From positions 1 through 38,254 of the forward strand of contig NZ_QUZT01000063.1 of NCBI RefSeq assembly GCF_004682045.1: a stretch of 38,254 nucleotides of DNA, in the 5' to 3' direction. The notes beneath the pieces were generated by a model that saw only the letters and a program-made list of their open reading frames with translations, had not been told where the DNA came from and ran no database searches. Source of the DNA: Pseudomonas nabeulensis. Its GTDB lineage: Bacteria > Pseudomonadota > Gammaproteobacteria > Pseudomonadales > Pseudomonadaceae. The position numbers were made by a program, and so were the translations under genes. This document shows positions 25,801 through 33,213 of this stretch, piece after piece. Every line of letters starts with the position of its first letter. Positions within the stretch are counted from its first letter, which is position 1.

Positions 25801-27534
25801 CTTGCAGGGGCATTGCGCCAGGCCCGGCAACGACTGGCCCACAATACGCCCTACAGCCGGCTGCTCAACGAGTTTGACCTCGACACAGCGATCACCGTCC
25901 AAACCATCACGGCCATGGATGGGTATGCCGCCCGGGTTGCAGGCACTTGGTTTGAAACTCCGCCATGGGTCATGCAGCGCTTGAACACCACCGACCTGAT
26001 CACCCAGAACGGCATCTGGCGGGTGCTGCCGGACAACCCCGACAGGTTCGAGCCCCTCACCTCGCCCCGCTTCGCCCAACTGGCCGGCACCCTTGACCAG
26101 CAGTGCGCCACAGGAAGGAGCAAGCGCAGCCCAGTCCCGTTCGTCTGCTTCACCAAGACGCTGTATGCGTTGCGCAAAGACATCCACAAACGTCGCGTGC
26201 AGGCGCTGGACCACATCCGCCTGATTCCCGGACCGACCGTCGATGGTGCAAAGCGCAAGCTGGTATTCAACCGCCGCGTCTACGAGGTCACCCCCCAGGC
26301 GACCGAGTTTGAACTGACCCCTTTGCCGCAGCCCAGACCCCTGGTCTATAAACCCCAAACCACCGGTAAACGCATCGACAATGAGCCCCAGTTCGGCTTG
26401 CCCGATGATGAGCTGGACAACAAGTTGAGCCTTGAATCTGCGGTGGTCAGGGTGCACGCACTGGTCGATGGCATCGACGACATCCGCACCCGCCGCGCGC
26501 TCAAGGTCAGCCTGCATCAGCCGGGGATGTCCACTCAGGTGCAATGGGTAGTCGAGGCGGATGCCGGGGTCTTTTATCGGGCCAACACCACGCCTGCCGG
26601 AGGCGATGCCCTGTTGTTCAACCAGCTCGACTACAGCCTCGGTGGCGAGCACCAGGCCTTGATTCGGGCGTTCTGCGAGCGGCGCAACCAGTACCTGAAT
26701 GCAGGCAGCATGATCGCCGACCAACCCTTGGTGACGCTCCCTACATTGGAAGTGCTCTGGCGGCAATTGTCCCGGCGCGGTTTTGACGCCGCGAAGGTGG
26801 CCCGTATCAAGGTAAAAGCCGGCGGTTTGAGCGTCATGAAACAACGCGAGTTATTGCTCAACGCCAGCGATCAAGGGCGCCGCCTGGACATCAACGTGGT
26901 CTCCAAACCCGTCCAGCTGGACATCTGGCCACCACGTCCGACTGTACCCGGTGGGGCCCCGAGCATCGACCAGATCAATGGCTACCTGGCACAACAAGCC
27001 AATACCAGTACCCAGGGTGTGGTGCAAAGCACCGGCATCGGCTCGGCCAATGTTGTCAGTAGCACGCCGCAGGACATCCGCCGGATGCAAGTGGCGCAGT
27101 CGGTGGTCATGTGGGAGTACAGCAAAATCGGCCACGTTAATTATACCGAGGCTATCCTCAAGACCGGGGCCGGCAATTGCGACCAGATGGCCCACGTCGC
27201 CCGCGAGGTGATCCGCACCAATGGCGGTAGCGCCCGCGTCTGGAGCGGCAAAGGCCATACGTTCGTTGTGGTGGGCGCTCCGCCGGCGGGCCTGCAACAG
27301 ACCGTGGATTTCAGCGAGCCCGGCTGGAGCGGACTGTGGGTGTGTGATCCGTGGACCGCCATCACCTGCCCGGCACAGGTTTATTTGAGGGAGCTGAACG
27401 TGAAGATGATCGCCTGGGACCTCCAGGATATTTCGATCTACTTTCACGACGGTATCCAGCACCGCTGGGGCCGTGCCAACGACCCTGCCTGGCTGAATCC
27501 GTTGATGACGGGTCCCAAACACCCTCAGCCATGA
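22804..27534 (+). CDS. giant toxin-like protein with C-terminal transglutaminase-like domain, toxin 3
   Basis: This protein of about 1576 residues has no signal peptide. Most of it is unrecognised helical sequence. The segment LIPFRACVTDMSSGNTRQMI followed by a hydrophobic stretch (about 900-960) resembles the membrane-active region of Pseudomonas DUF6543 toxins. The C-terminus has a cysteine-hydrolase pattern of the transglutaminase/papain-like kind: GAGNCDQMA with Cys1459, GKGHTFVVVG with His1485, and VCDPWT with Asp1515. The ARVWSGKGH stretch is especially transglutaminase-like. Such domains act in toxins as proteases, transglutaminases or glutamine deamidases. The ATG at 22804 is tentative; 22723 is an in-frame alternative. 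The gene stands alone, 88 bases before a PBP-like gene, with no immunity or chaperone gene. Confidence 0.72.
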   Translation: MTSPPNREAGDRLLADRLIDHLKRPQASIQVPADSTLGAWWQLLRSAVGRPEHSRIRQIVDPDDAGLPDSDSLPPRQIVRFYGYPQPLDRAQRSVVSEALAQGFADQAALKFAFAALDQDRKSLAAQLLHHVSQHDVSDEPFTLLTVYRAHFWLGSESRLAVDMRSASTLLTQITAHTPTSGQLPDSLEYDPWDMRVTAAQENGWRVEIAQDSMLRGAALERLKSLAARLDAVIRLDGKVSLAYVLKAHDLPLPDTRDAAWDLIDQLRNEVPLAVPPGCDLAHSANALEHFRHQLNVTPARLQSPRYANYWEALGQPQQGPLTLSAEQRVAVRQVVNATLSGRASGLLEYLAGDLAPSFSTAMADVQVQQLLARPVARPLADQLMARVGWREGPVYWASRDALMLAAILLDLDPKAGESRYSVAGLNLNHSDFHGRPYRALRNHIELHLIDTGRVTSRCVALAAHLLLAGIAPECLVRDIPQSLYFMSSHAWMVFKHGVLMAEELAPGAARLMEFADVMALATRQSDDAQENQWREHYATGPLIDWAQAQGELPAPSLTPDALNLVKDKLTSRLQKLREASRHLVTPMTSRRSLALADLQRVFPGHGGLEEKCLRWVGSPLGIPPHTLPGHTLHSLVDLHMSGDLQPMHARWRSLDAKVDLNALLPRLVHLKPVLPLFNETATAHIANLKQAYTCAIQYLLAQLPLADRHHLQHGTLQLLVVRQPARVPENRESLPEKMARTGRFGLWLRCEHHQVIHDYELFPLLNYIQKNHRLPAHLTLGGHRLTVTTGTPHSTEPVTHLFTGSLLALDWPAYAEGLQPTSAARSTVVVDPIATFDATLEPREALTFDAPRNRLLATTIVEKHFFLDIDTLLNQARGSTTLEDQRNSAERLSEALLNLIPFRACVTDMSSGNTRQMIDGAWSCFFDLFGLFVPTRHWLTSGLADLQKSLPTSVKLLQLTRLSAGYLNATLNPLEGVPALWRLGRNGLLRLNHAGQRALAGALRQARQRLAHNTPYSRLLNEFDLDTAITVQTITAMDGYAARVAGTWFETPPWVMQRLNTTDLITQNGIWRVLPDNPDRFEPLTSPRFAQLAGTLDQQCATGRSKRSPVPFVCFTKTLYALRKDIHKRRVQALDHIRLIPGPTVDGAKRKLVFNRRVYEVTPQATEFELTPLPQPRPLVYKPQTTGKRIDNEPQFGLPDDELDNKLSLESAVVRVHALVDGIDDIRTRRALKVSLHQPGMSTQVQWVVEADAGVFYRANTTPAGGDALLFNQLDYSLGGEHQALIRAFCERRNQYLNAGSMIADQPLVTLPTLEVLWRQLSRRGFDAAKVARIKVKAGGLSVMKQRELLLNASDQGRRLDINVVSKPVQLDIWPPRPTVPGGAPSIDQINGYLAQQANTSTQGVVQSTGIGSANVVSSTPQDIRRMQVAQSVVMWEYSKIGHVNYTEAILKTGAGNCDQMAHVAREVIRTNGGSARVWSGKGHTFVVVGAPPAGLQQTVDFSEPGWSGLWVCDPWTAITCPAQVYLRELNVKMIAWDLQDISIYFHDGIQHRWGRANDPAWLNPLMTGPKHPQP

Positions 27535-27622
27535 TTCCTACAGACTTTTCCTTCACGCCCCGCCCACAGCGACTAAGCTTCCAGCAAGTCCGATCAATCT
27601 GCGTGCAAGGGATCAATCGACT

Positions 27623-30600
27623 ATGGGCGCACTGTGGCAAACCGACTCGACCAAGGCTGCGAAAGTACACGGCAGTTCGGACCCAGCGCCTTCATCAAAA
27701 AAACCACACGGGCCGCGCTACGTTCGCCGGTTGTTCTGGCTGATTGTGCTGATGGCCTTGATCGCCCTGGGTTTCGCCGCAGCCAAAGAGATGCGCACCT
27801 CGCGCCTGCAAGCTCAGGAACTCAGCCGCCTGGCCCGTGACCTCACCTATGAGGTCAAGCCCGGCCCCAGCGATACCATCACCTATCCCGGCGCCGGGCC
27901 ATTCGACCGACGCCTGGGTTACAGCGACCTGGGCACTTTCCTGCCGCGCCTGCTCAAGCGCGGGTATGTGATCCAGGCGCAATCGCGCTTTTCTCCCGCG
28001 CTGATGGACTACAGCGCCAAAGGCCTGTTCGTGCCCTACGCGGAAAAAATCCAGGCCGGCTTATCGATTACCGATTGCCGTGCGGTGCCGTTGTACCAAT
28101 ACAACTACCCGCAACAGTTGTACGAAAGCTTCGCCGCGATCCCGCCGCTGGTGACCAACAGCCTGCTGTTTATCGAAAACCGCGACCTGCTCGACCCCGC
28201 CCAACCGCAGTCCAACCCCGCCGTGGATTGGCCACGGTTTGCCAAGGCCGCATGGTCGCAAGTCGCCAAGCTGCTGCACCTGCCTGGGCAAAGTGCCGGT
28301 GGCAGTACCCTGGCCACGCAACTGGAAAAGTACCGCCATTCGCCGGATGGCCTGACCGTCTCCGGCGGGGAAAAACTGCGGCAGATGTTTTCCGCCGCCG
28401 TGCGTGCGTACCACGATGGCCCGGACACTTTGCCGGCACGCCAGAATATTCTGCGCGACTACCTCAACAGCGTGCCTCTGTCGGCAGTGCCGGGACATGG
28501 CGAAGTGCATGGCATGGCCGAGGGTTTGCGGGTGTGGTACGGCGCCGACTTCAACCAAGTCAACCAGGCGCTGCGCGGTCCGGTGAATGCGCAGCAAGGC
28601 CTGGCTTTGCGCCAGGTATTGTCGTTGATCATCGCCCAGCGCCGTCCCTCCCATTACCTGGCCAAAGGGCGGGATGAACTCGCCGACCTCACCGACAGCC
28701 ATCTGCGCCTGCTGGCCCAGAACGGCGTGATCGAACCGGCGTTGTTGAAGGCGGCGCTGGCGAGCAAAGTCACCTACCGCGACTGGGTGCAACAACCCAC
28801 CGTGCAGCCGATTGAAACCAATAAAGGCATCAGCGTCGCACGCAGCCGTTTGGCGACACTGCTCAACCGGCCGCTGTACGACCTGGACCGCCTCGACCTG
28901 TCCGCCACCAGCACGTTACAGGCGCAGCTGCAGGGCCAGGTCAGCGACTACCTCAAGCACCTTGCCGACCCGGATTACGCCCGCCAGATCGGCCTGCTCG
29001 GCGAACGCTTGCTGACACCGGCCAGCACCGCCCAGGTGCGCTACAGCTTCACGCTGTTCGAACTGACACCGGACGGCTCGCGGGTGCGCGTACAAACCGA
29101 CAACACCGACCAACCCTTCGATATCAACGAGGGCAGCAAGCTGGAATTGGGCTCAACCGCCAAACTGCGGGTGCTCACCACGTACCTGCAAATCATCAGT
29201 GAGCTGCACGATAAATACGCCGCCCGTGCGCCTGCCGAATTGAAAAAAATCCAGGTCGATGACCAGGACCGCCTCAGTCGGTGGGCCCTCGACTACCTGA
29301 TCCAGACGCCGGACAAGTCCCTTGCACACATGCTCGACGCGGCCCTCGACCGCACCTACTCAGCCAGCCCTGGCGAACGCTTTTTTACCGGCGGCGGCCT
29401 GCACACCTTCCATAACTTCCGCAGCCAGGACAACGGCCGCAGCCCCACCCTGCGCGATGCCCTGCGCGAGTCGATCAACCTGCCGTTCATTCGCCTGATG
29501 CGTGATGTGGTGCGTTACGTCACCTACTCCGGCGAGAACAACAGCGCCGAGTTGCTCAAGGACGACAGCGACCCGCGCCGCCAGGAATACCTTGCCGGGT
29601 TTGCCGACCGCGAAGGCACCACATTCCTGCGCAAGTTCTGGCGCAAATACCAGAAGAAAGACACCCAGGCGCGCCTGGAAACCTTCCTCGACAGCCTGCG
29701 CCCCACGCCGATCCGGCTGGCCGCCGTGCATCGCTACCTGCTACCTGATGCCAGCCAGGCCAGCTTCAACCTGTTTGTGCGTTCCCATCTGGTCGGTGTG
29801 AAAACCAATGAAAAACTCACCGACGAACGCCTGGCAAAACTCTATAAGGACTACGGCCCCGGCGCCTACGACCTGCCCGACCAGGGCTATATCGCCAAGG
29901 TCCACCCGCTGGATTTGTGGCTGCTGGGCTACCTGCTCAACCATCCCGACGCGACGTTCACCGAGGTGGTCAAGGCCAGCCAATTCGAGCGCCAGGAGGT
30001 CTACAGCTGGTTGTTCAAAAGCCGTCATCAAAGTGCGCGGGACAGCCGCATCCGCACCATGCTGGAGATCGAGGCGTTCCTGGAGATTCATCAGCGCTGG
30101 CAGGCCGTGGGCTACCCGTTCGATCACCTGGTGCCATCGTTGGCCACTGCTATCGGCAGCTCCGGCGACCGGCCCGCCGCGTTGGCGGAGTTGATGGGCA
30201 TCATCCTCAACGACGGTGTACGCCCACGGGTGCTGCGTATCGACACACTGCACTTTGCTGCCGGCACACCGTATGAAACCCAGGTGGTCAACGACCCAGC
30301 GCCGGGCAAGCAGGTGATCCCGGTGGAAGTCGCCAGGGCCTTGCGCGGTGCCCTGTCTCAAGTGGTGGATGCCGGCACGGCGAAACGTGTGGCCGGCAGC
30401 TTCAAACTGGCCGACGGCTCACCGCTGGCCATGGGTGGCAAGACCGGCACCGGGGATAACCGCATCGAAGCCATCGCCGCCGGCGGGCGGATTCTCAGTT
30501 CCAAATCCATCAACCGCACGGCGACCTTTGTGTTTTACCTGGGTGAGCATCACTTCGGCACGCTGACCGCCTTCGTGCCGGGCCAGTCCGCCGAGCATTT

Positions 30601-30727
30601 CACCTTTACCTCGGCGTTGCCGGTGCAGGTACTCAAGGGCATGGCGCCGATCCTGATGCCGTACTTGCAACCCGGCACCGGGACACTGTGCATGGCCGCT
30701 GGTCAGAAAGGTTTGCACACGCAATAA
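27623..30727 (+). CDS. divergent class A penicillin-binding protein-like transglycosylase/transpeptidase
   Basis: This 1034-residue inner-membrane protein has one N-terminal anchor (about 34-53). The glycosyltransferase-51 domain keeps the GGST core (226-229) and an ILRDYLNSVP helix. Its first catalytic motif reads ENRDLL (E185) where EDxxFxxH is usual, and the third reads KLRQ (251-254) where KxxE is usual. The transpeptidase domain has all three motifs: STAK (S511), SIN (S617) and KTG (K940). A long insert of about 300 residues lies between the second and third. It should work in periplasmic peptidoglycan synthesis, but its glycosyltransferase activity is doubtful. The ATG has AAGGGAT about ten bases upstream. 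It follows toxin 3 by 88 bases. Its stop codon overlaps the operator of the next operon. Confidence 0.85.
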   Translation: MGALWQTDSTKAAKVHGSSDPAPSSKKPHGPRYVRRLFWLIVLMALIALGFAAAKEMRTSRLQAQELSRLARDLTYEVKPGPSDTITYPGAGPFDRRLGYSDLGTFLPRLLKRGYVIQAQSRFSPALMDYSAKGLFVPYAEKIQAGLSITDCRAVPLYQYNYPQQLYESFAAIPPLVTNSLLFIENRDLLDPAQPQSNPAVDWPRFAKAAWSQVAKLLHLPGQSAGGSTLATQLEKYRHSPDGLTVSGGEKLRQMFSAAVRAYHDGPDTLPARQNILRDYLNSVPLSAVPGHGEVHGMAEGLRVWYGADFNQVNQALRGPVNAQQGLALRQVLSLIIAQRRPSHYLAKGRDELADLTDSHLRLLAQNGVIEPALLKAALASKVTYRDWVQQPTVQPIETNKGISVARSRLATLLNRPLYDLDRLDLSATSTLQAQLQGQVSDYLKHLADPDYARQIGLLGERLLTPASTAQVRYSFTLFELTPDGSRVRVQTDNTDQPFDINEGSKLELGSTAKLRVLTTYLQIISELHDKYAARAPAELKKIQVDDQDRLSRWALDYLIQTPDKSLAHMLDAALDRTYSASPGERFFTGGGLHTFHNFRSQDNGRSPTLRDALRESINLPFIRLMRDVVRYVTYSGENNSAELLKDDSDPRRQEYLAGFADREGTTFLRKFWRKYQKKDTQARLETFLDSLRPTPIRLAAVHRYLLPDASQASFNLFVRSHLVGVKTNEKLTDERLAKLYKDYGPGAYDLPDQGYIAKVHPLDLWLLGYLLNHPDATFTEVVKASQFERQEVYSWLFKSRHQSARDSRIRTMLEIEAFLEIHQRWQAVGYPFDHLVPSLATAIGSSGDRPAALAELMGIILNDGVRPRVLRIDTLHFAAGTPYETQVVNDPAPGKQVIPVEVARALRGALSQVVDAGTAKRVAGSFKLADGSPLAMGGKTGTGDNRIEAIAAGGRILSSKSINRTATFVFYLGEHHFGTLTAFVPGQSAEHFTFTSALPVQVLKGMAPILMPYLQPGTGTLCMAAGQKGLHTQ

Positions 30728-30738
30728 GATATATCTTA
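30725..30738. promoter_or_regulatory. perfect palindrome, probable PadR (YqjI-like) operator 1
   Basis: TAAGATATATCTTA is a perfect 14-base palindrome that includes the stop codon of the preceding gene. It lies 33 bases upstream of the PadR start. A near copy follows at once (30737-30750). Autorepression through such AT-rich inverted repeats is known for YqjI-type PadR regulators. Confidence 0.65.
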
Positions 30739-30750
30739 AGTTATGTCTTA
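30737..30750. promoter_or_regulatory. second PadR operator copy
   Basis: TAAGTTATGTCTTA agrees with the upstream palindrome at 12 of 14 positions and overlaps it by two bases, giving tandem sites spaced 12 bases apart. Confidence 0.5.
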
Positions 30751-30771
30751 CCGAAAACGGAGAGCATAACG

Positions 30772-31323
30772 ATGAGAGAACACCACCACCCCCACCACCG
30801 CGATGAGCGCGATGGTTTCGAGAAACGCCCTACCCGCGAACGCGGTGGCGGAGGCCGCGGCCCACGGGTGTTCGCCCCCGGCGACCTGAAATTGCTGCTG
30901 CCCGCGCTGATCGCCGAACAGCCGTGCCATGGCTATGACCTGATCCGCCAGATCGAGGGCCTGTTCGATGGCGCCTACAGCCCCAGCCCTGGCGTGATCT
31001 ACCCGACCCTGACCTTCCTTGAAGAAAGCGACTTGATCAGCGGCGACGCCGAAGGCGGAAAAAAACGCTACACAATCACCGACGCCGGTCGTCTCTTCTT
31101 AAGCGAGCAAGCCGTTGCATTGGACGGGGTGCGCATGCGCATCGACGTGAGCAAGCGCTCGCTGCGCGGCCAGGACCGCCCGCCGGAAATCCACGAGGCG
31201 GTGCACAACCTTCGCCATGCCTTGCACTCGCACCACGGGCGCTGGAGCCCGGAAGAAATCGCACGTGTCGCGGCGCTGCTCAACAGCACTGCCCAATCCA
31301 TCGCCGACGGGAAAGCTCAATGA
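30772..31323 (+). CDS. PadR family regulator with His-rich N-terminus (YqjI-like)
   Basis: This 183-residue regulator has the PadR winged helix-turn-helix: LKLLLPALIAEQPCHGYDLIRQIE, then SPSPGVIYPTLTFLEESDLI and the GKKRYTITDAG wing. An N-terminal extension begins MREHHHPHHRDE and continues with a glycine/arginine-rich stretch. This matches E. coli YqjI, whose metal-binding His/Cys-rich N-terminus senses nickel and iron; here the extension has histidines but no cysteine. YqjI represses itself and the ferric reductase gene yqjH. The next gene is a member of that reductase family and overlaps this one by ATGA. The ATG at 30772 has GGAGA nine bases upstream. Two tandem palindromes lie directly upstream. 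Confidence 0.9.
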   Translation: MREHHHPHHRDERDGFEKRPTRERGGGGRGPRVFAPGDLKLLLPALIAEQPCHGYDLIRQIEGLFDGAYSPSPGVIYPTLTFLEESDLISGDAEGGKKRYTITDAGRLFLSEQAVALDGVRMRIDVSKRSLRGQDRPPEIHEAVHNLRHALHSHHGRWSPEEIARVAALLNSTAQSIADGKAQ

Positions 31324-32087
31324 ATACGCAAGTCATCCACCGCGTCAGCCACGAAATCAAACGCCGCCGTCTCGACGTATTGCGGGTGGTCGACATCACC
31401 CCGCGCATGCGCCGTATCACCCTGGGCGGCCCGGAACTCGCGGGGTTTGTCAGCCTGGGCAGCGACGATCACGTCAAGCTGCTGTTCCCGCAGAACGCCG
31501 CCGAACAGGCAGCACTGGAAAGCCCGACCTTCAGCATCAAGGGCGATGGCCCGCAGCCGGCGATGCGCGACTACACGCCCCGTCGTATCGATTTGAAGAG
31601 CGGCGAGTTGGACATCGACTTCGTGCTGCATGGCGATGGCCCTGCGTCCACGTGGGCCGAGCAGGTGCAGGTCGGCCAGCACCTGTACATCGGTGGGCCA
31701 CGGGGCTCGATGATCGTGCCGGATATCTTCGACAGCTACTTGCTGATCGGCGATGAAACCGCCTTGCCCGCCATCGCGCGGCGCCTGGAAGAATTGCCGG
31801 CGGGGCGGACTGTCCTGGCCGTGATTGAAATCGCCGATGCCGCAGAAAAGCAGGCGCTGCAAAGTGCTGCAAACGTCGAGGTGATCTGGGTGATTCGCGG
31901 CCAGGATGACCTGCTGGAAACTGTGCGCAAACTGACGTTGCCGAGTGGCTCGCTGTACAGCTTTGTGGCGATGGAAAGCAAACGGTCGCGGCAGGTCCGT
32001 CGGGTGTTGCTGGACACTCACCAGGTCAACGAGGAATTCCTCAAGGCCGTGGGCTACTGGCGTGCCGAGGGCAGTGACGAAGAGTAA
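31320..32087 (+). CDS. siderophore-interacting protein, NADPH ferric-chelate reductase (YqjH-like)
   Basis: This 255-residue flavoprotein is of the siderophore-interacting (SIP/ViuB/YqjH) family. The FAD-binding barrel carries RMRRITLGGPEL and the RDYTPRRID motif (R-x-Y-T-x-R). A GPRGSMIVPD turn follows, and then the NADPH-binding region with YLLIGDETALPAIARRLEELP. These cytoplasmic enzymes reduce ferric siderophores to release iron. The start overlaps the PadR stop codon (ATGA), so the two are cotranslated and presumably both controlled by the palindromes upstream of the PadR gene. The length is normal for the family and nothing seems missing. A REPIN follows the stop codon by four bases. 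Confidence 0.93.
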   Translation: MNTQVIHRVSHEIKRRRLDVLRVVDITPRMRRITLGGPELAGFVSLGSDDHVKLLFPQNAAEQAALESPTFSIKGDGPQPAMRDYTPRRIDLKSGELDIDFVLHGDGPASTWAEQVQVGQHLYIGGPRGSMIVPDIFDSYLLIGDETALPAIARRLEELPAGRTVLAVIEIADAAEKQALQSAANVEVIWVIRGQDDLLETVRKLTLPSGSLYSFVAMESKRSRQVRRVLLDTHQVNEEFLKAVGYWRAEGSDEE

Positions 32088-32091
32088 TACG

Positions 32092-32181
32092 TGTGGGAGG
32101 GGGCTTGCCCCCGATGGCGGTGTATCAGTACCCGATGTGCTGACTGACACCCCGCTATCGGGGGCAAGCCCCCCTCCCACA
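32092..32181. repeat. REPIN: inverted pair of REP elements
   Basis: TGTGGGAGGGGGCTTGCCCCCGATGG faces its inverted copy ending CCCCCCTCCCACA. The spacer has TCAG and CTGA inner arms. It separates two convergent genes and may act in transcript termination or RNA stability. Confidence 0.92.
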
Positions 32182-32199
32182 TTTGGACCTGTGTCCAAT

Positions 32200-32826
32200 C
32201 TAAGTTCGGGGTGATTTCAGGGTTTTATCCAGCCCCACCACCACCAACGCCACCAACAAGAACCCCACCAATATCCCCCCGGCATTCACAAACACGTGTG
32301 GATAACCGAGCGTGTCCACATCCATGAACGGGTACTGATACTGCCCAAGCAAATGCCCGCGCAGCAGCACATAGGCGAAGTACACCAACGGGTAGATCGC
32401 CCAGGCGCCGATGTGTTTCAACCCCAGGCTGCCCTTGGGCACGCACCGCCACCAGTAGATAAAAAACAGCACGGGCATCACGTCGTGCAACAACTCGTCG
32501 GCGATAAATTGAAACCCTTCGGGCTGCCATAAATGCCGCAGCAACAGGTTGTAGGCCAGGCTCACCACCACGATGCTCACGGCAATACCGCTGCTGGTGC
32601 TTGGCGCGAGAAAAAACCGCTTCGCCGCCGAGTCTTTATTCACCAGGGCGTAGCTCAACACCACGGCCACCAGGGTGTTGGTCAACACGGTGAAGAAGCT
32701 GAAAAAGCTGATCAGCCCGCCGAGCAGGCTGGCGCCGGACTCCCAGCGTGAATAGAAAATCAGGTATTGCTGGATCGCCAACCCTACCCACCCGGCCAGC
32801 GCCGCCGCTGCCACGCACCGCTTCAT
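32200..32826 (-). CDS. Pr6Pr family membrane protein
   Basis: This 208-residue protein has six hydrophobic helices and matches the Pr6Pr family. It has an early RWES turn, FFSFFTVLTNTLVAVVLSYAL (about 43-63), a LLHDVMPVLFFIYWWRCVPKG segment and YPLVYFAYVLLRG. The family's function is unknown; it is related in topology to eukaryotic FAR-17a/AIG1 proteins. It begins four bases after the end of the VF530-like gene on the same strand, so the two are probably one transcript. The stop lies 18 bases from the neighbouring REPIN. Confidence 0.85.
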   Translation of the reverse strand: MKRCVAAAALAGWVGLAIQQYLIFYSRWESGASLLGGLISFFSFFTVLTNTLVAVVLSYALVNKDSAAKRFFLAPSTSSGIAVSIVVVSLAYNLLLRHLWQPEGFQFIADELLHDVMPVLFFIYWWRCVPKGSLGLKHIGAWAIYPLVYFAYVLLRGHLLGQYQYPFMDVDTLGYPHVFVNAGGILVGFLLVALVVVGLDKTLKSPRT

Positions 32827-32830
32827 TGCG

Positions 32831-33064
32831 TCAATCCAACGGACGTTTGGTGCGCATCAGTTTCACGTACAAGCCTTCGACTTTTTCCCGCGCCCATGGG
32901 GTTTTACGCAGGAACGTGAGGCTCGACTTGATGCTGGGGTCGCTCTTGAAGCAGCGGATATCAATGCGCTCGGCCAGGCCTTCCCATGTGTAGTGTTCCA
33001 CCAGAATGGTGAGGACGTGTTGCAGGGTCACGCCGTGGAGAGGGTCGTTGCTTGTCGCGGTCAT
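32831..33064 (-). CDS. VF530 family (DUF2132) DNA-binding protein
   Basis: This 77-residue protein is of the VF530 family. It has the opening NDPLHGVTLQHVLTILVEHYTWEGLAERI, CFKSDPSIKSSLTFLRKTPWAREKVE and a basic end. A structure is known for the Vibrio member and DNA binding has been suggested, but the cellular role is unclear. The ATG at 33064 has only a weak ribosome binding site. It is divergent from the TonB receptor gene across 149 bases, which contain the Zur-like site, and is cotranscribed with the Pr6Pr gene. Confidence 0.88.
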   Translation of the reverse strand: MTATSNDPLHGVTLQHVLTILVEHYTWEGLAERIDIRCFKSDPSIKSSLTFLRKTPWAREKVEGLYVKLMRTKRPLD

Positions 33065-33157
33065 GCCGGGCCTATGAAAAATGGATCACGAAGGTGCACA
33101 CCTTAGCACCCTGACTGCCCGGTTATAAAAAGTTCCCGTTCCCAGCGAAAAAGAGAT

Positions 33158-33170
33158 GTTATATTGTAAC
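33158..33170. promoter_or_regulatory. putative Zur box upstream of the znuD-like gene
   Basis: GTTATATTGTAAC shares GTTATAnnGTAAC with the rpmE2 site (11 of 13 positions identical). It lies 43 bases before the receptor start, within an AT-rich promoter region. Confidence 0.75.
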
Positions 33171-33213
33171 TATTGTTATCCAATCTTTTCGCCGTTTTGC
33201 CAAGGAATGTCCG

